Assembly (NCBI RefSeq): GCF_024346755.1
Contig: NZ_AP024861.1
Location: forward strand, 1,240,001 to 1,304,000
Length of the DNA stretch: 64,000 bases
Origin: Vibrio aerogenes
GTDB taxonomy: Bacteria > Pseudomonadota > Gammaproteobacteria > Enterobacterales > Vibrionaceae
Reading direction: 5' to 3'
This document shows, one piece after another, positions 26,869 through 38,222 of the stretch (within the stretch, counting starts at the first letter, position 1; each line of letters begins with the position of its first letter). A program made the translations under genes and the position numbers. The notes beneath the pieces were generated by a model. That model made no database searches, was not told where the DNA came from, and saw only the letters and a list, made by a program, of their open reading frames with translations.

Positions 26869-27798
26869 TTACTGGTGATGTTCTTTGTAGTATTGTTGTG
26901 CGCCGGGATGAAGCGGAACGCCGCTGAGACGGGTCATATTGTCAATGGTCATAAACTTAGCGACGCCAATAGCCTGACGAATTTTATCGATATTTTCGAA
27001 GGCAATTTTGGTGAGTTGATAAGCCAGTTTTTTATCCATGGCTTTATTCACAACCAGCACGTTCCAGACTGCCGGTGCAGTAAATGCCGGTACATTTTTA
27101 TAGCTGTCCTGAGGCGCTTTTAATGGCTGGTAGGATGGGTTTGCTGCCTGAATTTTTTTCAGATCCTGATCAGAGAAAGATAAAATCCGGATATTGCGGG
27201 TGAGTGCCAGCTCGGTGATAGCACCGACTCCCAGACTACCGACAATCACACCCGCATCAATCTGGCCATTCGCAATTGCGCTGGTGGTGGCAGTGTAGTT
27301 CAGTGATTGTGAACGGATATCGCTTTCTGAAATACCCAGTGCATTGAGAATATTGACTGAACTGACCCGGGTACCGGATCCCGGGGCACCTAAAGAAACT
27401 TTCTTTCCTTTTAAGTCTTCAATGGTGTGGATGTCCGAATCAGCCGGAACAATAAACTGAACCACATTCGGATAAAGTGCAAACAGAACTTCTGTTGGCA
27501 TTTGACGCGGGAAAGGCTTATTGCCGTCCCAGGCTTTTTGCGCCACATTCCCCATGGCAATGCCCACAAGTTGTTTTTTTGTGGCAACCTTGATGATGTT
27601 TTCGACAGAAGCGGCGGTAACCTCTGCCCGCATATTGAAATCCGGAATGTTGTCACTCCAGATTTTTGCCAGTGTGCCGCCCAGCGGGTAATAAGTACCA
27701 CTCTGGCTTCCTGTGCCAATGGTATAATTGGCTGCAACTGCCGGGATTGCCATACCCAGCCCCAGTATGAAAAATATTTTTTTTACGGCCTTGTACAT
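26869..27798 (-). CDS. TAXI-family TRAP transporter solute-binding protein
   Basis: A 309-residue periplasmic protein with signal peptide (KKIFFILGLGMAIPAVAA). The TAXI start YTIGTGSQSGTYYPLGGTLA at about 23-42 and the region LKGKKVSLGAPGSGTRV near 135 are diagnostic. It captures the solute and hands it to the fused permease encoded next. I use the ATG at 27798, preceded by AGGGAG; the frame continues another 11 codons upstream without a ribosome site. Confidence 0.93.
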   Translation of the reverse strand: MYKAVKKIFFILGLGMAIPAVAANYTIGTGSQSGTYYPLGGTLAKIWSDNIPDFNMRAEVTAASVENIIKVATKKQLVGIAMGNVAQKAWDGNKPFPRQMPTEVLFALYPNVVQFIVPADSDIHTIEDLKGKKVSLGAPGSGTRVSSVNILNALGISESDIRSQSLNYTATTSAIANGQIDAGVIVGSLGVGAITELALTRNIRILSFSDQDLKKIQAANPSYQPLKAPQDSYKNVPAFTAPAVWNVLVVNKAMDKKLAYQLTKIAFENIDKIRQAIGVAKFMTIDNMTRLSGVPLHPGAQQYYKEHHQ

Positions 27799-28139
27799 AA
27801 GATACTCCCTGGTTCCTTGATGATCATTCACCGCTCTGAGATGACCCGGTCTGTGCGTGTATTCACACCACTGAATGAAACGATTTCCGGAGGTGTGGAG
27901 CAGGTTACCCTGTGTTTCAGTCGTTTGGTTACCGGGTTGAACAGTGAATGAGTTAAGTTTTAACTCTATGATTTATATGGTTTATTTTTGTGAGGAGATT
28001 CATTATAGTCGCTGTAGCCGTAAATGACCAGCATTAGAAAGTTTCGAAAAGATGTGAATTGACAATATGAGATCTGGTTAAAAAACATGCGCGAAAAATG
28101 ACAGAGATTCATTGAATAACGATTTTTTTTATTTTTTCC

Positions 28140-28167
28140 CTTGAAAAGGTTTTTTCCGCCCTTATCT
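28140..28167 (+). promoter_or_regulatory. Sigma-32 promoter of dnaK
   Basis: CTTGAAA at 28140-28146, a 12-base spacer and CCCTTATCT at 28159-28167 fit a heat-shock promoter 119 bases before dnaK. The rest of the 27799-28285 gap is AT-rich and carries no gene; the TRAP promoter must also be here, on the other strand. Confidence 0.8.
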
Positions 28168-28285
28168 ATGGGGCATAGAGAAAGCAACTTCGCTTTTAGT
28201 AGCAGAACAGGTTGAAATCCTGTTCTTTGTCCCCATATTTCGGGATATTGCAAAACGACAACAGAATTTATTCGGAGATAGCCTG

Positions 28286-30202
28286 ATGGGTAAAATCATT
28301 GGTATTGACTTAGGTACTACAAACTCTTGTGTTGCTGTACTGGATGGTGATGCACCGCGCGTTATTGAAAACGCTGAAGGTGAACGTACAACGCCTTCTG
28401 TAATTGCGTATACAGACGGTGAAACACTGGTTGGACAACCTGCAAAACGTCAAGCGGTCACCAACCCTGAAAATACGCTATTTGCAATTAAGCGTCTTAT
28501 TGGTCGTCGTTTTGAGGACGAAGAAGTTCAGCGTGATATTTCAATCATGCCTTACAAAATTACGAAAGCCGATAACGGTGATGCGTGGGTTGAAGTCAGA
28601 GGTGACAAGCTGGCTGCACCGCAGGTTTCTGCTGAAGTTCTTAAGAAAATGAAGAAGACAGCAGAAGACTTTTTAGGTGAAGAAGTAACAGGTGCCGTGA
28701 TTACTGTTCCTGCTTATTTCAACGACGCACAACGTCAGGCAACAAAAGATGCTGGCCGAATTGCAGGCCTTGAAGTTAAACGTATCATCAACGAACCAAC
28801 AGCAGCAGCTCTGGCTTACGGTCTGGACAAAAACGGCGGTGACCGTGTGATTGCTGTTTATGACCTTGGTGGTGGTACATTCGATATCTCAATCATCGAA
28901 ATTGATGATGTAGACGGTGAAAAAACGTTCGAGGTACTGGCAACTAATGGTGATACGCACTTAGGTGGTGAGGACTTCGATAACCGGATGATCAATTATC
29001 TGGTAGATGAGTTTAATAAAGAACAGGGCATTAACCTGAAAAATGACCCGCTTGCGATGCAGCGTCTGAAAGAAGCAGCAGAGAAAGCGAAAATTGAACT
29101 CTCTTCTGCGCAGCAGACTGACGTCAATCTGCCATATATTACGGCCGATGCGACTGGTCCTAAGCACATGAACATTAAAGTGACCCGTGCAAAACTGGAA
29201 TCATTGGTAGAAGATCTGGTTCAGCGTTCACTGGAGCCAATGAAAGTGGCACTGGCTGATTCGGATTTGTCGATCAACGATGTGACTGATGTCATTCTGG
29301 TTGGTGGTCAGACACGTATGCCAATGGTTCAGCAAAAAGTGGCTGAGTTCTTTGGTAAAGAAGCACGTAAAGACGTGAACCCTGATGAAGCTGTTGCTGT
29401 TGGTGCTGCGGTTCAGGGTGGTGTTCTTGCTGGTGATGTGAAAGACGTACTGCTGTTAGACGTTACACCACTGTCTCTTGGTATTGAAACCATGGGTGGT
29501 GTGATGACCAAACTGATTGAGAAAAACACAACGATTCCAACCAAAGCGAATCAGGTTTTCTCAACTGCTGAAGATAATCAGAATGCGGTCACGATTCACG
29601 TACTGCAGGGTGAACGTAAACAAGCGACTTATAACAAGTCTCTGGGTCAGTTCAACCTTGAAGGTATTCAGCCAGCACCACGTGGCATGCCGCAAATTGA
29701 AGTCACATTTGACCTTGATGCTGATGGTATTCTGCATGTTTCTGCAAAAGATAAGCAGACAGGCAAAGAACAGAACATCACAATTCAGGCTTCTGGTGGT
29801 CTGAGTGATGAAGACATCGAAAAAATGGTTCAGGAAGCGGAAGCAAACAAAGAAGCGGATAAGAAGTTTGAAGAATTAGCTTCTGCCCGTAACCAGGCTG
29901 ACCAGATGGTTCACGCGACGCGTAAACAAGTCGAAGAAGCTGGTGATGCACTTCCTGCGGATGAAAAAGAGAAAATTGAAGCGGCAATCAGTGAAGTTGA
30001 AACTGCGAAGCGCGGTGAAGACAAAGCAGAAATTGATGCAAAAATTCAGGCGTTGATGACAGCTTCTCAAAAACTGATGGAAATTGCACAGCAAAAAGCT
30101 CAGGCACAACAGGCTGCTGCAGGTGGCGAAGAACAGCCACAATCTGCTGATGATGACGTCGTTGATGCTGAGTTTGAAGAAGTGAACGATGAGAAAAAAT
30201 AA
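28286..30202 (+). CDS. dnaK: Molecular chaperone DnaK (Hsp70)
   Basis: A 638-residue Hsp70. The nucleotide-binding domain starts [13 protein letters not shown] and carries the [18 protein letters not shown] phosphate motif near 195; the linker [19 protein letters not shown] lies near 388; the substrate-binding domain and acidic tail end in [17 protein letters not shown], the EEVD-like bacterial terminus. It works with GrpE and DnaJ encoded on either side. Codon use looks optimised, as expected for a highly expressed gene. Confidence 0.99.
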   Translation: MGKIIGIDLGTTNSCVAVLDGDAPRVIENAEGERTTPSVIAYTDGETLVGQPAKRQAVTNPENTLFAIKRLIGRRFEDEEVQRDISIMPYKITKADNGDAWVEVRGDKLAAPQVSAEVLKKMKKTAEDFLGEEVTGAVITVPAYFNDAQRQATKDAGRIAGLEVKRIINEPTAAALAYGLDKNGGDRVIAVYDLGGGTFDISIIEIDDVDGEKTFEVLATNGDTHLGGEDFDNRMINYLVDEFNKEQGINLKNDPLAMQRLKEAAEKAKIELSSAQQTDVNLPYITADATGPKHMNIKVTRAKLESLVEDLVQRSLEPMKVALADSDLSINDVTDVILVGGQTRMPMVQQKVAEFFGKEARKDVNPDEAVAVGAAVQGGVLAGDVKDVLLLDVTPLSLGIETMGGVMTKLIEKNTTIPTKANQVFSTAEDNQNAVTIHVLQGERKQATYNKSLGQFNLEGIQPAPRGMPQIEVTFDLDADGILHVSAKDKQTGKEQNITIQASGGLSDEDIEKMVQEAEANKEADKKFEELASARNQADQMVHATRKQVEEAGDALPADEKEKIEAAISEVETAKRGEDKAEIDAKIQALMTASQKLMEIAQQKAQAQQAAAGGEEQPQSADDDVVDAEFEEVNDEKK

Positions 30203-30251
30203 TCGGTGAACCCATAGTTCACGGATAATTTTCAGACCTTTTTCTGGGATG

Positions 30252-30284
30252 ATGCGGGCGTTTGGGGGGACTCTGACGCCCGTA
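30252..30284 (+). terminator. Hairpin between dnaK and dnaJ
   Basis: CGGGCGT and ACGCCCG pair around a G-rich 15-base loop, about 50 bases after the dnaK stop. The following T content is weak, so it may attenuate rather than end the transcript, lowering dnaJ relative to dnaK. Confidence 0.5.
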
Positions 30285-30424
30285 TGTTTGTAACTTATTT
30301 GTCGATTTAGGTCATGTTTTATCGGGTTGGTTCAAGATAGCAACTGATGTGGAATATGAGCTATATCGATACATCCTTCAGACGGCAGATAAGTCGTTTG
30401 TTGTAATAATTGGTGACAAAGAGC

Positions 30425-31564
30425 ATGTCAAAACGTGATTTTTACGAAGTGTTGGGCGTGAGCCGTGATGCTTCAGAGCGCGATGTAAAAAAAGCCTACA
30501 AGCGTCTGGCGATGAAGTACCATCCGGATCGGAATCCGGACGATGATAGTGCAGCCGAAAAGTTCAAAGAAGTAAAAGAAGCGTATGAGGTGTTAACTGA
30601 TCCTCAGAAAAAAGCAGCTTATGACCAGTACGGCCACGCAGCGTTCGAACAGGGCGGTGGCGGTGGCGGCTTTGGTGGTGGCAGCGCCGACTTTGGCGAT
30701 ATTTTTGGTGATGTGTTTGGTGATATCTTTGGTGGTGGCCGTCGTGGTGGCGGACAGGCCAGAGCACAGCGCGGTGCCGATCTTCGTTACAACATGGAAC
30801 TGACACTGGAAGAAGCGGTGCGTGGCTGCTCGCGGGAAATCGAAGTCCCGACTCTGGTTCATTGTGATAGCTGTAACGGAACCGGAGCGAGGAAAGGCAC
30901 ATCTGCTGAAACCTGTTCAACCTGTCATGGACATGGTCAGGTTCAGATGCGTCAGGGCTTCTTTGCGGTACAGCAAACCTGCCCGACCTGTCATGGTAAA
31001 GGTAAAATCATCAAAGACCCTTGTCGTGAATGTCATGGTCAGGGACGGAAGCAGAAGAGTAAAACCCTCAATGTGAAGATCCCGGCTGGTGTGGATACCG
31101 GTGATCGTATTCGCTTGTCTGGAGAAGGTGAAGCCGGAGAAATGGGCGCACCAGCAGGTGATTTATACGTTCAGGTTCATGTGAAAGAACACCATATCTT
31201 CGAACGGGAAGGTAATAATCTTTATTGTGAAGTACCGGTTAGCTTTAGTATGGCTGCTCTGGGCGGTGAAGTGGAAGTCCCGACGCTGGACGGTCGGGTG
31301 AATCTTAAAGTTCCTGAAGAAACCCAAACTGGCAGAATGTTCCGGATGCGCGGAAAAGGCGTGAAAGGTGTCCGGGGTGGTGGTATCGGTGACTTGATTG
31401 TCAGACTGGTTGTGGAAACTCCTGTGAATCTGAGCGCTCATCAGAAAGAGTTGTTACGTGAATTTGAAGATTCCTGTGGTGGCGAAGCCGCAAGTAAACA
31501 CAAGCCGAAGTCTGAAGGCTTTTTCAGCGGTGTGAAGAAATTCTTCGATGATTTAACCAGTTAG
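30425..31564 (+). CDS. dnaJ: Co-chaperone DnaJ (Hsp40)
   Basis: A 379-residue type I Hsp40. The J-domain has the HPD motif (YHPDRNPDD, about 34), then a Gly/Phe-rich region (75-120), a zinc-finger domain with four CxxCxGxG-type repeats (about 146-200: [32 protein letters not shown]), and C-terminal substrate domains. The ATG at 30425 gives the canonical start [10 protein letters not shown]; an upstream TTG at 30410 is rejected. Confidence 0.98.
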   Translation: MSKRDFYEVLGVSRDASERDVKKAYKRLAMKYHPDRNPDDDSAAEKFKEVKEAYEVLTDPQKKAAYDQYGHAAFEQGGGGGGFGGGSADFGDIFGDVFGDIFGGGRRGGGQARAQRGADLRYNMELTLEEAVRGCSREIEVPTLVHCDSCNGTGARKGTSAETCSTCHGHGQVQMRQGFFAVQQTCPTCHGKGKIIKDPCRECHGQGRKQKSKTLNVKIPAGVDTGDRIRLSGEGEAGEMGAPAGDLYVQVHVKEHHIFEREGNNLYCEVPVSFSMAALGGEVEVPTLDGRVNLKVPEETQTGRMFRMRGKGVKGVRGGGIGDLIVRLVVETPVNLSAHQKELLREFEDSCGGEAASKHKPKSEGFFSGVKKFFDDLTS

Positions 31565-31615
31565 ACGACACAGTTTATTCCATAAGACACTGTTTATTCC
31601 ATAAAATGACCAGAA

Positions 31616-31641
31616 AGATCTGCTCCGGCAGATCTTTTTTT
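31616..31641 (+). terminator. Rho-independent terminator of dnaJ
   Basis: AGATCTGC, loop TCCG, GCAGATCT, then seven T. An 8-bp perfect stem about 50 bases after the stop. Confidence 0.93.
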
Positions 31642-31783
31642 ATGCTTGTCTCATTTTTACCGGCAGGAAACGCCGGTAAATTCTGGTGTCTGTTTTAAGA
31701 GCCTCGCACAATCTCATACTTTCTTCATTCTTTTTTGAATTCACACCACTTTACAATACTCCCGGATAAGCAAGGAGTATGTT

Positions 31784-32308
31784 ATGAACAAGACATCGGT
31801 ATCATGTGGCTTTTCTTTGCTGGAAGTCATGCTGACGATCATATTATTCAGTGTGCTGCTTGCGATTGCGGTGCCACAGTATCATATCCGGATCATGACA
31901 GAAGAGATAAAGAATGCAGCCAGTGAAACAGAAGGGATTATTTTACATGCGAAATCTTTAGCACTCTCTGCCGGCGAACCGCTATGGCTGGATATTCTCA
32001 GGACAGAAACAGCTGATCAATCCCCCCGGTGGCGTGTGATTCTGCATCATAACCGGCATTTTTTACCACAGGATGTTATTCAGGAAGTGTCCGGGGACTT
32101 TTATCCGGATGTTGTGTTAAGTTCCGGGTTAATCACACCACAAATCAGAATTGATCATTTGACAGGCCGGCCTGAGGCCAATGGTTCTCTTCAGCTTTTT
32201 CTGCGTCGGTCCCCGGAAAAAATAGTGAAAATATTGATTTCATATGGTGCTGGCCGGGTGCGGACTTGTAGTGCCGGGGAGGCTTATTATGGTTTTCCTG
32301 CGTGTTAA
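31784..32308 (+). CDS. Minor type IV pilin, FimT/GspH-like
   Basis: A 174-residue prepilin. The class III signal CGFSLLEVMLTIILFSVLLAIAVP has the glycine cleavage site before Phe and Glu at +5, followed by the hydrophobic stem helix. The rest fits the FimT/GspH globular head. AAGGAG upstream of the ATG at 31784 is clear. It is the first gene of a four-gene minor pilin operon and overlaps pilW by 20 bases. Minor pilins prime type IV pilus assembly; FimT homologs can bind DNA during competence. Confidence 0.88.
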   Translation: MNKTSVSCGFSLLEVMLTIILFSVLLAIAVPQYHIRIMTEEIKNAASETEGIILHAKSLALSAGEPLWLDILRTETADQSPRWRVILHHNRHFLPQDVIQEVSGDFYPDVVLSSGLITPQIRIDHLTGRPEANGSLQLFLRRSPEKIVKILISYGAGRVRTCSAGEAYYGFPAC

Positions 32309-32924
32309 ACCCCACACCGGAATGACATTACCTGAAATGATTGTGACTCTTTTTCTCAGTAGTCTGCTGATTTTATCACTGGCTCAAATTGTATCGACTC
32401 AGCTGGTGAATACGCAGCGTTTGAACCGGCGGATTTATCTGCAGCGCCAGTTGCTGACCGTGATTCAGATGATCCGCAATGATATGCGGCGGGCCGGATA
32501 CAACATGAATACTGGCCACAGTGCTGTATTTCGGCAGGGAAACCATGTGATTTCACTCTCTTTAAGCGCTGATCAGATGGGGTATGTGTACCGGCTTTCC
32601 CCGGCTGGGCCGGGACAATTCAGGCAAGTCGTATTTAAGTTATCTGAATCAGAGCATGTTGCGCGGCTGTTGCTATGCGAGAAGTCTGCTGCAATCCCCC
32701 TGACAATGGCTGAAGCTGCACAGTCTGACCGGCAGTCTCCCTGCTTCTCTGTTTTTGACTCTGAGCAGATCCGGGTTGATGAATTCCATGTTTCAACAAC
32801 GCAGACGGTACGCGGGAAAACAACTTCCCGGCAGGTTTCTGTGGTGCTGGGAGTCTCCTTAATCGATATGCCATCAATGCATGAATCAGTGCATTTTTCG
32901 CTGACAGAGAGGAACGCATTGTGA
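32289..32924 (+). CDS. Minor pilin PilW-like
   Basis: A 211-residue prepilin. HTGMTLPEMIVTLFLSSLLILSLAQ gives the prepilin peptidase site after Gly, with Glu at +5. The ATG at 32289 (GGGGAGG upstream) is preferred over 32244, which would put the gene deep inside the preceding one and lengthen the leader. The head domain follows the PilW pattern (NDMRRAGYNMN). It overlaps the next gene by four bases (GTGA). Confidence 0.85.
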   Translation: MVFLRVKPHTGMTLPEMIVTLFLSSLLILSLAQIVSTQLVNTQRLNRRIYLQRQLLTVIQMIRNDMRRAGYNMNTGHSAVFRQGNHVISLSLSADQMGYVYRLSPAGPGQFRQVVFKLSESEHVARLLLCEKSAAIPLTMAEAAQSDRQSPCFSVFDSEQIRVDEFHVSTTQTVRGKTTSRQVSVVLGVSLIDMPSMHESVHFSLTERNAL

Positions 32925-34168
32925 AAGAAACGATGATTCACGGGACAGTGCCGGTGAAAGCGGCTGGTTTTGTGACCTTACTGGTTGTGATAGCAATGAT
33001 GACAATAGCTGTGGCGCTGATCCGGCAGCCTTATCTGCGGATTCAGCAGCAGAGTGCGGAGGTGAGTCATGAAATTCACCGCGCTCAGTCTTTCTGGCGA
33101 GCTGAAGGTGTTCTGGAATGCTTATGGTGGCAGGTAGTCAAATATCATGGATTGATCACTGATCGTCAATCATGCCTTGAAACCGGAGAAACTTTGACAA
33201 TATCAGGTCAGCGTGTCCGTTCAATCCGGGTACAGAATCAGGACGTGACACTTGAGCAACAATACCGGCTGCCACTGCCCACATCTGTTGGTGTCATGAA
33301 AACATCGGCCAGGCTGATACTGACACAGCCAGCGCGGTTTATGCCGGATCCCGGAGAAAAAGTAACAGACAATCTCTGGTCGTGTGTGGTCCTGCGCTAC
33401 AGGCTGAGTTTTCAGGCGCCTTCTGTGACAACCTATCACCCCAGTTCACTGGCACAAAAACCTTACCGTGATTTTCCTGACTCAGGCGGGCAGCTTTGTC
33501 AGGAAAGTCACCGGACTCTGGCTATGAATGCTTCAAATACCCGGCTGGATTTTCTGCATGATCCGGCCATCGCGCCTTTCCGGGATTTATTTGGTCTGCC
33601 GCGGACCGAATGGCGCAAGGTTGCACAGAAGAGCCATCATCTCCCTGTAGCGTATCCGGCTGTCTGGTATGCTCACTGTGCCCGGCAGATAATACATGAG
33701 ATTCAGCAGGGACATTTGATTGTCTGGGTTGAAGGCGGATGCATCTTATCAGACGAAGATATCTTTCTGATCAATCAGGCTATCCGGATGAAGTTTGCTG
33801 AAGATGGCATTATTCTGGTTGTCCGTGACGGGGCTATCGGGGTGAGTAGTGACCGGAGTTTTCGCGGCGCAGTCATTCAGCTGCTGACGCCATCTCATCA
33901 GTCTGAGAAGTTCTCAGGATGGACGGTCAGTCCGCTATATCAAGCGTTGTTGCCGGTGATATCCCGATATGATATTCCGATTGATCAACTCAGTTATTTT
34001 CAATCCGGTCGTTTTTTCCCGTTGGGAGGTCTGTATCTGGCAACACCGGGCCGGTATGCAGTGATCAATGGTGCGCTGGATACCCGTTATGATCGTGATT
34101 TGATTCTCAGGGCCTCAGATCTTATCAAACCCGTCGCCTGGGTACCAGGGAGCTGGTATGTGGAATAA
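32921..34168 (+). CDS. PilX-like minor pilin / pilus assembly protein
   Basis: A 415-residue protein starting with GTG. The hydrophobic segment AAGFVTLLVVIAMMTIAVALI and the following QQQSAEVSHEIHRAQSFWRAEGVLEC resemble PilX N-termini, including the conserved region just after the stem. No Glu at +5 is present, as in other PilX/GspK-like tip subunits. It is longer than typical PilX (about 200), so the C-terminal 200 residues are an extra domain of unknown role. It overlaps the genes on both sides. Confidence 0.7.
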   Translation: MKETMIHGTVPVKAAGFVTLLVVIAMMTIAVALIRQPYLRIQQQSAEVSHEIHRAQSFWRAEGVLECLWWQVVKYHGLITDRQSCLETGETLTISGQRVRSIRVQNQDVTLEQQYRLPLPTSVGVMKTSARLILTQPARFMPDPGEKVTDNLWSCVVLRYRLSFQAPSVTTYHPSSLAQKPYRDFPDSGGQLCQESHRTLAMNASNTRLDFLHDPAIAPFRDLFGLPRTEWRKVAQKSHHLPVAYPAVWYAHCARQIIHEIQQGHLIVWVEGGCILSDEDIFLINQAIRMKFAEDGIILVVRDGAIGVSSDRSFRGAVIQLLTPSHQSEKFSGWTVSPLYQALLPVISRYDIPIDQLSYFQSGRFFPLGGLYLATPGRYAVINGALDTRYDRDLILRASDLIKPVAWVPGSWYVE

Positions 34169-34517
34169 GCGGTTCGGGTTCGGAGTGATTGAGGTTATGG
34201 TGGCTTTGTTGATCACCAGTGTTGGTATTATCGGTATTTTTCAGGTTCAGCAACTGATTATTTTTCAGGAAGAGGAAATCAGCCACATGACCGAAGCTCT
34301 GACGCTCGCCCGGACACGCCTGGCGGAAATTTATGCAGCCCGGTCACCAACCAGAATGGATCACAATGAAATACAGAATCACCTGTATCAGGTCACTGTC
34401 TCCGAACAACAGGTTGAGCATATGGATGGTCTCTGGCTGGTGCTTGTCACCGTTTCTTGGGATGATCTGCGTGGGGGTACACATCAACTGAGTCTTTCAA
34501 GCCAGATTGTGCATTGA
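34158..34517 (+). CDS. Minor pilin PilV-like
   Basis: A 119-residue prepilin with RFGFGVIEVMVALLITSVGIIGIFQVQQL: cleavage after Gly, Glu at +5 and the PilV-type V-A-L-L-I stem. It overlaps the PilX-like gene by 11 bases and closes the operon. A major pilin gene (pilE-like) is not visible after it. In V. cholerae a comparable minor pilin cluster also follows dnaJ, as I recall. Confidence 0.85.
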   Translation: MWNKRFGFGVIEVMVALLITSVGIIGIFQVQQLIIFQEEEISHMTEALTLARTRLAEIYAARSPTRMDHNEIQNHLYQVTVSEQQVEHMDGLWLVLVTVSWDDLRGGTHQLSLSSQIVH

Positions 34518-34582
34518 CCTTTCGTGTGTATTTTTGCCGCAATTCGTACCCGAAAGATCAACACGCTCTGGTGAGTGCAGGA

Positions 34583-35431
34583 TCAGCAATCAGAAAATAA
34601 ATATTTTGCGTGAAATTCAATATGCTGGTCAATAAAGCTCTGAATAAAGTAATAGCTGTGATCGTAACCGGGATGACTCCGGTAGTTAAAATCAGTGTGC
34701 TGTTTATTGATAACGGCCAGTAAATCCTGAGGTCTGAGCTGCTCTTCAAGGAAGGGATCGGCTTCGCCCTGATCAATCAGTACCGGGAGCGTACAGGTTC
34801 GGGTTTTGAATAATTCAACCGTATCATACTCTTGCCACAGGCCCCGGTTTTCACCGAGATAAGCACGAAATGCTTTTTGTCCCCACGGGCACGCCCCCGG
34901 ATGACATATCGGGCTGAATGCAGAAATTGAACGATAGCTGTCACTGTGTTTTATGCCGATGGTCATTGCACCATGTCCGCCCATACTATGGCCTGAGATT
35001 GAACGGACAGATGTGACCGGGAAATGAGTTTCTATGAGTTCAGGGAGCTCTTTTACAACATAGGAATACATCGAATAGTGTTGATCCCACGGCAGGCGAA
35101 TCGCATCCAGATAAAATCCGGCACCCAGTCCCAAATCATATCCGCCTTCCGGATCATCAGGGACACTTTCACCCCGTGGGCTGGTGTCTGGTGCAACGAT
35201 CGCAATGCCACACTCTGCCGCTTTTTTAAATGCACCGGCTTTTTGCATAAAATTTTCATCGCTGCAGGTCAGGCCGGAAAGCCAGTACAATACCGGGACC
35301 GGGTTTTGCTCTGATGCACCGGGTGGTAAAAAAATCGCAAAACGCATCGTACAGTTCAGCGTTGTGGATACGTGGGTATATTGTTTATGCCATCCGCCAA
35401 AAACCTTTGACTGGCTGACTTGTTCTAACAT
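34583..35431 (-). CDS. fghA: S-formylglutathione hydrolase
   Basis: A 282-residue esterase-D type alpha/beta hydrolase that completes glutathione-dependent formaldehyde oxidation, giving formate and glutathione. It shows VLYWLSGLTCSDENF, DTSPRG, and the nucleophile elbow SGHSMGGHGA with catalytic Ser, then DQGEADPF and HPGYDHSYYF (Asp and His). AAGGAG is just upstream of the ATG at 35431; the longer frame begins 18 codons earlier without support. It lies 85 bp downstream of frmA on the same strand. Confidence 0.95.
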   Translation of the reverse strand: MLEQVSQSKVFGGWHKQYTHVSTTLNCTMRFAIFLPPGASEQNPVPVLYWLSGLTCSDENFMQKAGAFKKAAECGIAIVAPDTSPRGESVPDDPEGGYDLGLGAGFYLDAIRLPWDQHYSMYSYVVKELPELIETHFPVTSVRSISGHSMGGHGAMTIGIKHSDSYRSISAFSPICHPGACPWGQKAFRAYLGENRGLWQEYDTVELFKTRTCTLPVLIDQGEADPFLEEQLRPQDLLAVINKQHTDFNYRSHPGYDHSYYFIQSFIDQHIEFHAKYLFSDC

Positions 35432-35516
35432 TGTCACTCCTTGTGTCCTGCTGCCTGTTGAGGCAACAGAACAAACTAAACGCATAAAAAGTTTCTGGTG
35501 TGAGAAACCCGGACTG

Positions 35517-36671
<1,155 letters not shown>

Positions 36672-36768
36672 TTATTTTTTTACAGCGTAGAAATGAGTAT
36701 AGTTCTTTTCTTATATTTGATAATGGCGTAAAAAAGATAATAACTTTTACAATTTGGTAATAATGACA

Positions 36769-37671
36769 ATGGCAAACTGGGAAGGTGTCGCTGAGTTTAT
36801 TGCAGTGGCTGAAGCTGAAAGTTTTACGTTGGCAGCGACAAGACTGTCAACATCGGTGGCGAATATCAGCCGCAGAGTGGCTGCGCTGGAATCTCGGCTG
36901 GCTGTCAGGTTGCTGTTACGAACCACCCGGCAGGTATCGCTGACAGAAGCGGGGCAACTGTACTATCAGCAGTGTAAGCCATTGCTGGAGGGGCTGGAGC
37001 AGGCCGAAATGAATGTGACAAGTATGCAGCAAAACCCGGCAGGACGTCTTCGGGTGACAGTGCCGGTCACTTATGGCGAAAGAATCATTGCTCCGATCAT
37101 GCAGGATTTTCTGGAACAATATCCGCAGCTTGAACTTGAACTGAATCTGACCAATCAACGGCTGGATTTGATTGAGCAGGGGATTGATCTGGCGATCAGG
37201 CTGGGGGTTTTAGCTGATTCCAGCCTGAAAGCCCGGAAATTATGTTCCCGGAAGCTCTATGTCTGTGCCAGCCCGGTCTATCTGGAAAAGTATGGTGCGC
37301 CCCACACTCTCAAAGAGCTGTCAGGGCATCAGTGTCTGCTTGGTACCAATGATTACTGGCGGTTTAAAGAGAATCATACAATCAGGTCGCCGGGGATTCA
37401 CGGGACTTTACGTTGTAACAGTGGGGTCGTATTGCTGAGTGCAGCACTTCGGGGAATGGGACTGATCCAGTTGCCGGATTATTATGTATCATCTGCTTTG
37501 GCATCTGGTGAGCTGATTGAAGTGTTAAGCCGTTACCGGGATGATCGTGAAGGGGTTTGGGCACTTTATCCGCAGAATCGCTTTTTATCACCGAAAGTCC
37601 GGTTGTTGATTGATTACTTATATCGTTGTTTATCCCCGGGTGACCTCAAGATGCATGTTCAGGTTGATTGA
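36769..37671 (+). CDS. LysR-family regulator, probably of frmA-fghA
   Basis: A 300-residue LTTR. The winged helix-turn-helix (EFIAVAEAESFTLAATRLSTSVANISRRVAALESRL) covers residues 7-45, followed by an effector-binding domain. The start MANWEGVAEFIAVAE is typical of the LysR genes that sit divergent to glutathione-dependent formaldehyde dehydrogenase. An ATG at 36763 is equally possible. The 112-bp gap to frmA should hold the shared operator. The inducer is inferred to be a formaldehyde or glutathione adduct. Confidence 0.85.
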   Translation: MANWEGVAEFIAVAEAESFTLAATRLSTSVANISRRVAALESRLAVRLLLRTTRQVSLTEAGQLYYQQCKPLLEGLEQAEMNVTSMQQNPAGRLRVTVPVTYGERIIAPIMQDFLEQYPQLELELNLTNQRLDLIEQGIDLAIRLGVLADSSLKARKLCSRKLYVCASPVYLEKYGAPHTLKELSGHQCLLGTNDYWRFKENHTIRSPGIHGTLRCNSGVVLLSAALRGMGLIQLPDYYVSSALASGELIEVLSRYRDDREGVWALYPQNRFLSPKVRLLIDYLYRCLSPGDLKMHVQVD

Positions 37672-37676
37672 GTATA

Positions 37677-38222
37677 ATGGTGACTGGATCACGAAGAGGA
37701 AGAGTCTCAGTTTTGGAACAGGAACACGCTGTATTTTCTGCACAGGACGAACACTATATGCGTCGTGCAATTGAGCTGGCTGCTTTGGCTGAAAAAGAAG
37801 GGGAAGTACCGGTTGGTGCCGTGTTGGTCAAACAAGGCCAGATCATCGCAGAAGGCTGGAATCAGTCTGTGGGATCTCACGATGCGACTGCTCATGCTGA
37901 AATTCAGGTGTTGAGAAAAGCAGGTACAGTGCTGGAAAACTACCGTCTCACGGGAACAACATTGTATGTCACTCTGGAGCCCTGTCCGATGTGTGCCGGC
38001 GCTTTATTGCACAGCCGTGTACAGCGCATTGTGTATGGTGCTTCAGACCTGAAGACCGGTGCAGCCGGCACCGTGATGAATTTATTTGAAGGTCAGGGCG
38101 TCTATCATTACGCCGTGATTGAAAAAGGGTTACTTGAATCAGACTGCCGACAACAATTACAGCAGTTTTTTAAGCGCCGGCGAAAAGAGATTAAAGCCAG
38201 TAAGAAACATCACGGCGGATAA
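37677..38222 (+). CDS. tadA: tRNA adenosine(34) deaminase TadA
   Basis: A deaminase that converts A34 to inosine in tRNA-Arg(ACG). The zinc site is visible: HAEIQ (His and catalytic Glu) and PCPMCAGA (two Cys). The N-terminal helix DEHYMRRAIELAALAEKEGEVPVGAVLV is typical. The start is uncertain: the ATG at 37677 has a poor ribosome site, whereas a TTG at 37713 has AGGAAGAG upstream and would give 169 residues, close to the usual length. It follows the LysR gene within 6 bases. Confidence 0.93.
   Translation: MVTGSRRGRVSVLEQEHAVFSAQDEHYMRRAIELAALAEKEGEVPVGAVLVKQGQIIAEGWNQSVGSHDATAHAEIQVLRKAGTVLENYRLTGTTLYVTLEPCPMCAGALLHSRVQRIVYGASDLKTGAAGTVMNLFEGQGVYHYAVIEKGLLESDCRQQLQQFFKRRRKEIKASKKHHGG

Noticed and set aside
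27966..28253. Leftward ORF in the dnaK upstream region
   Set aside because: It overlaps the sigma-32 promoter and shows no motif. Composition is that of AT-rich regulatory DNA.
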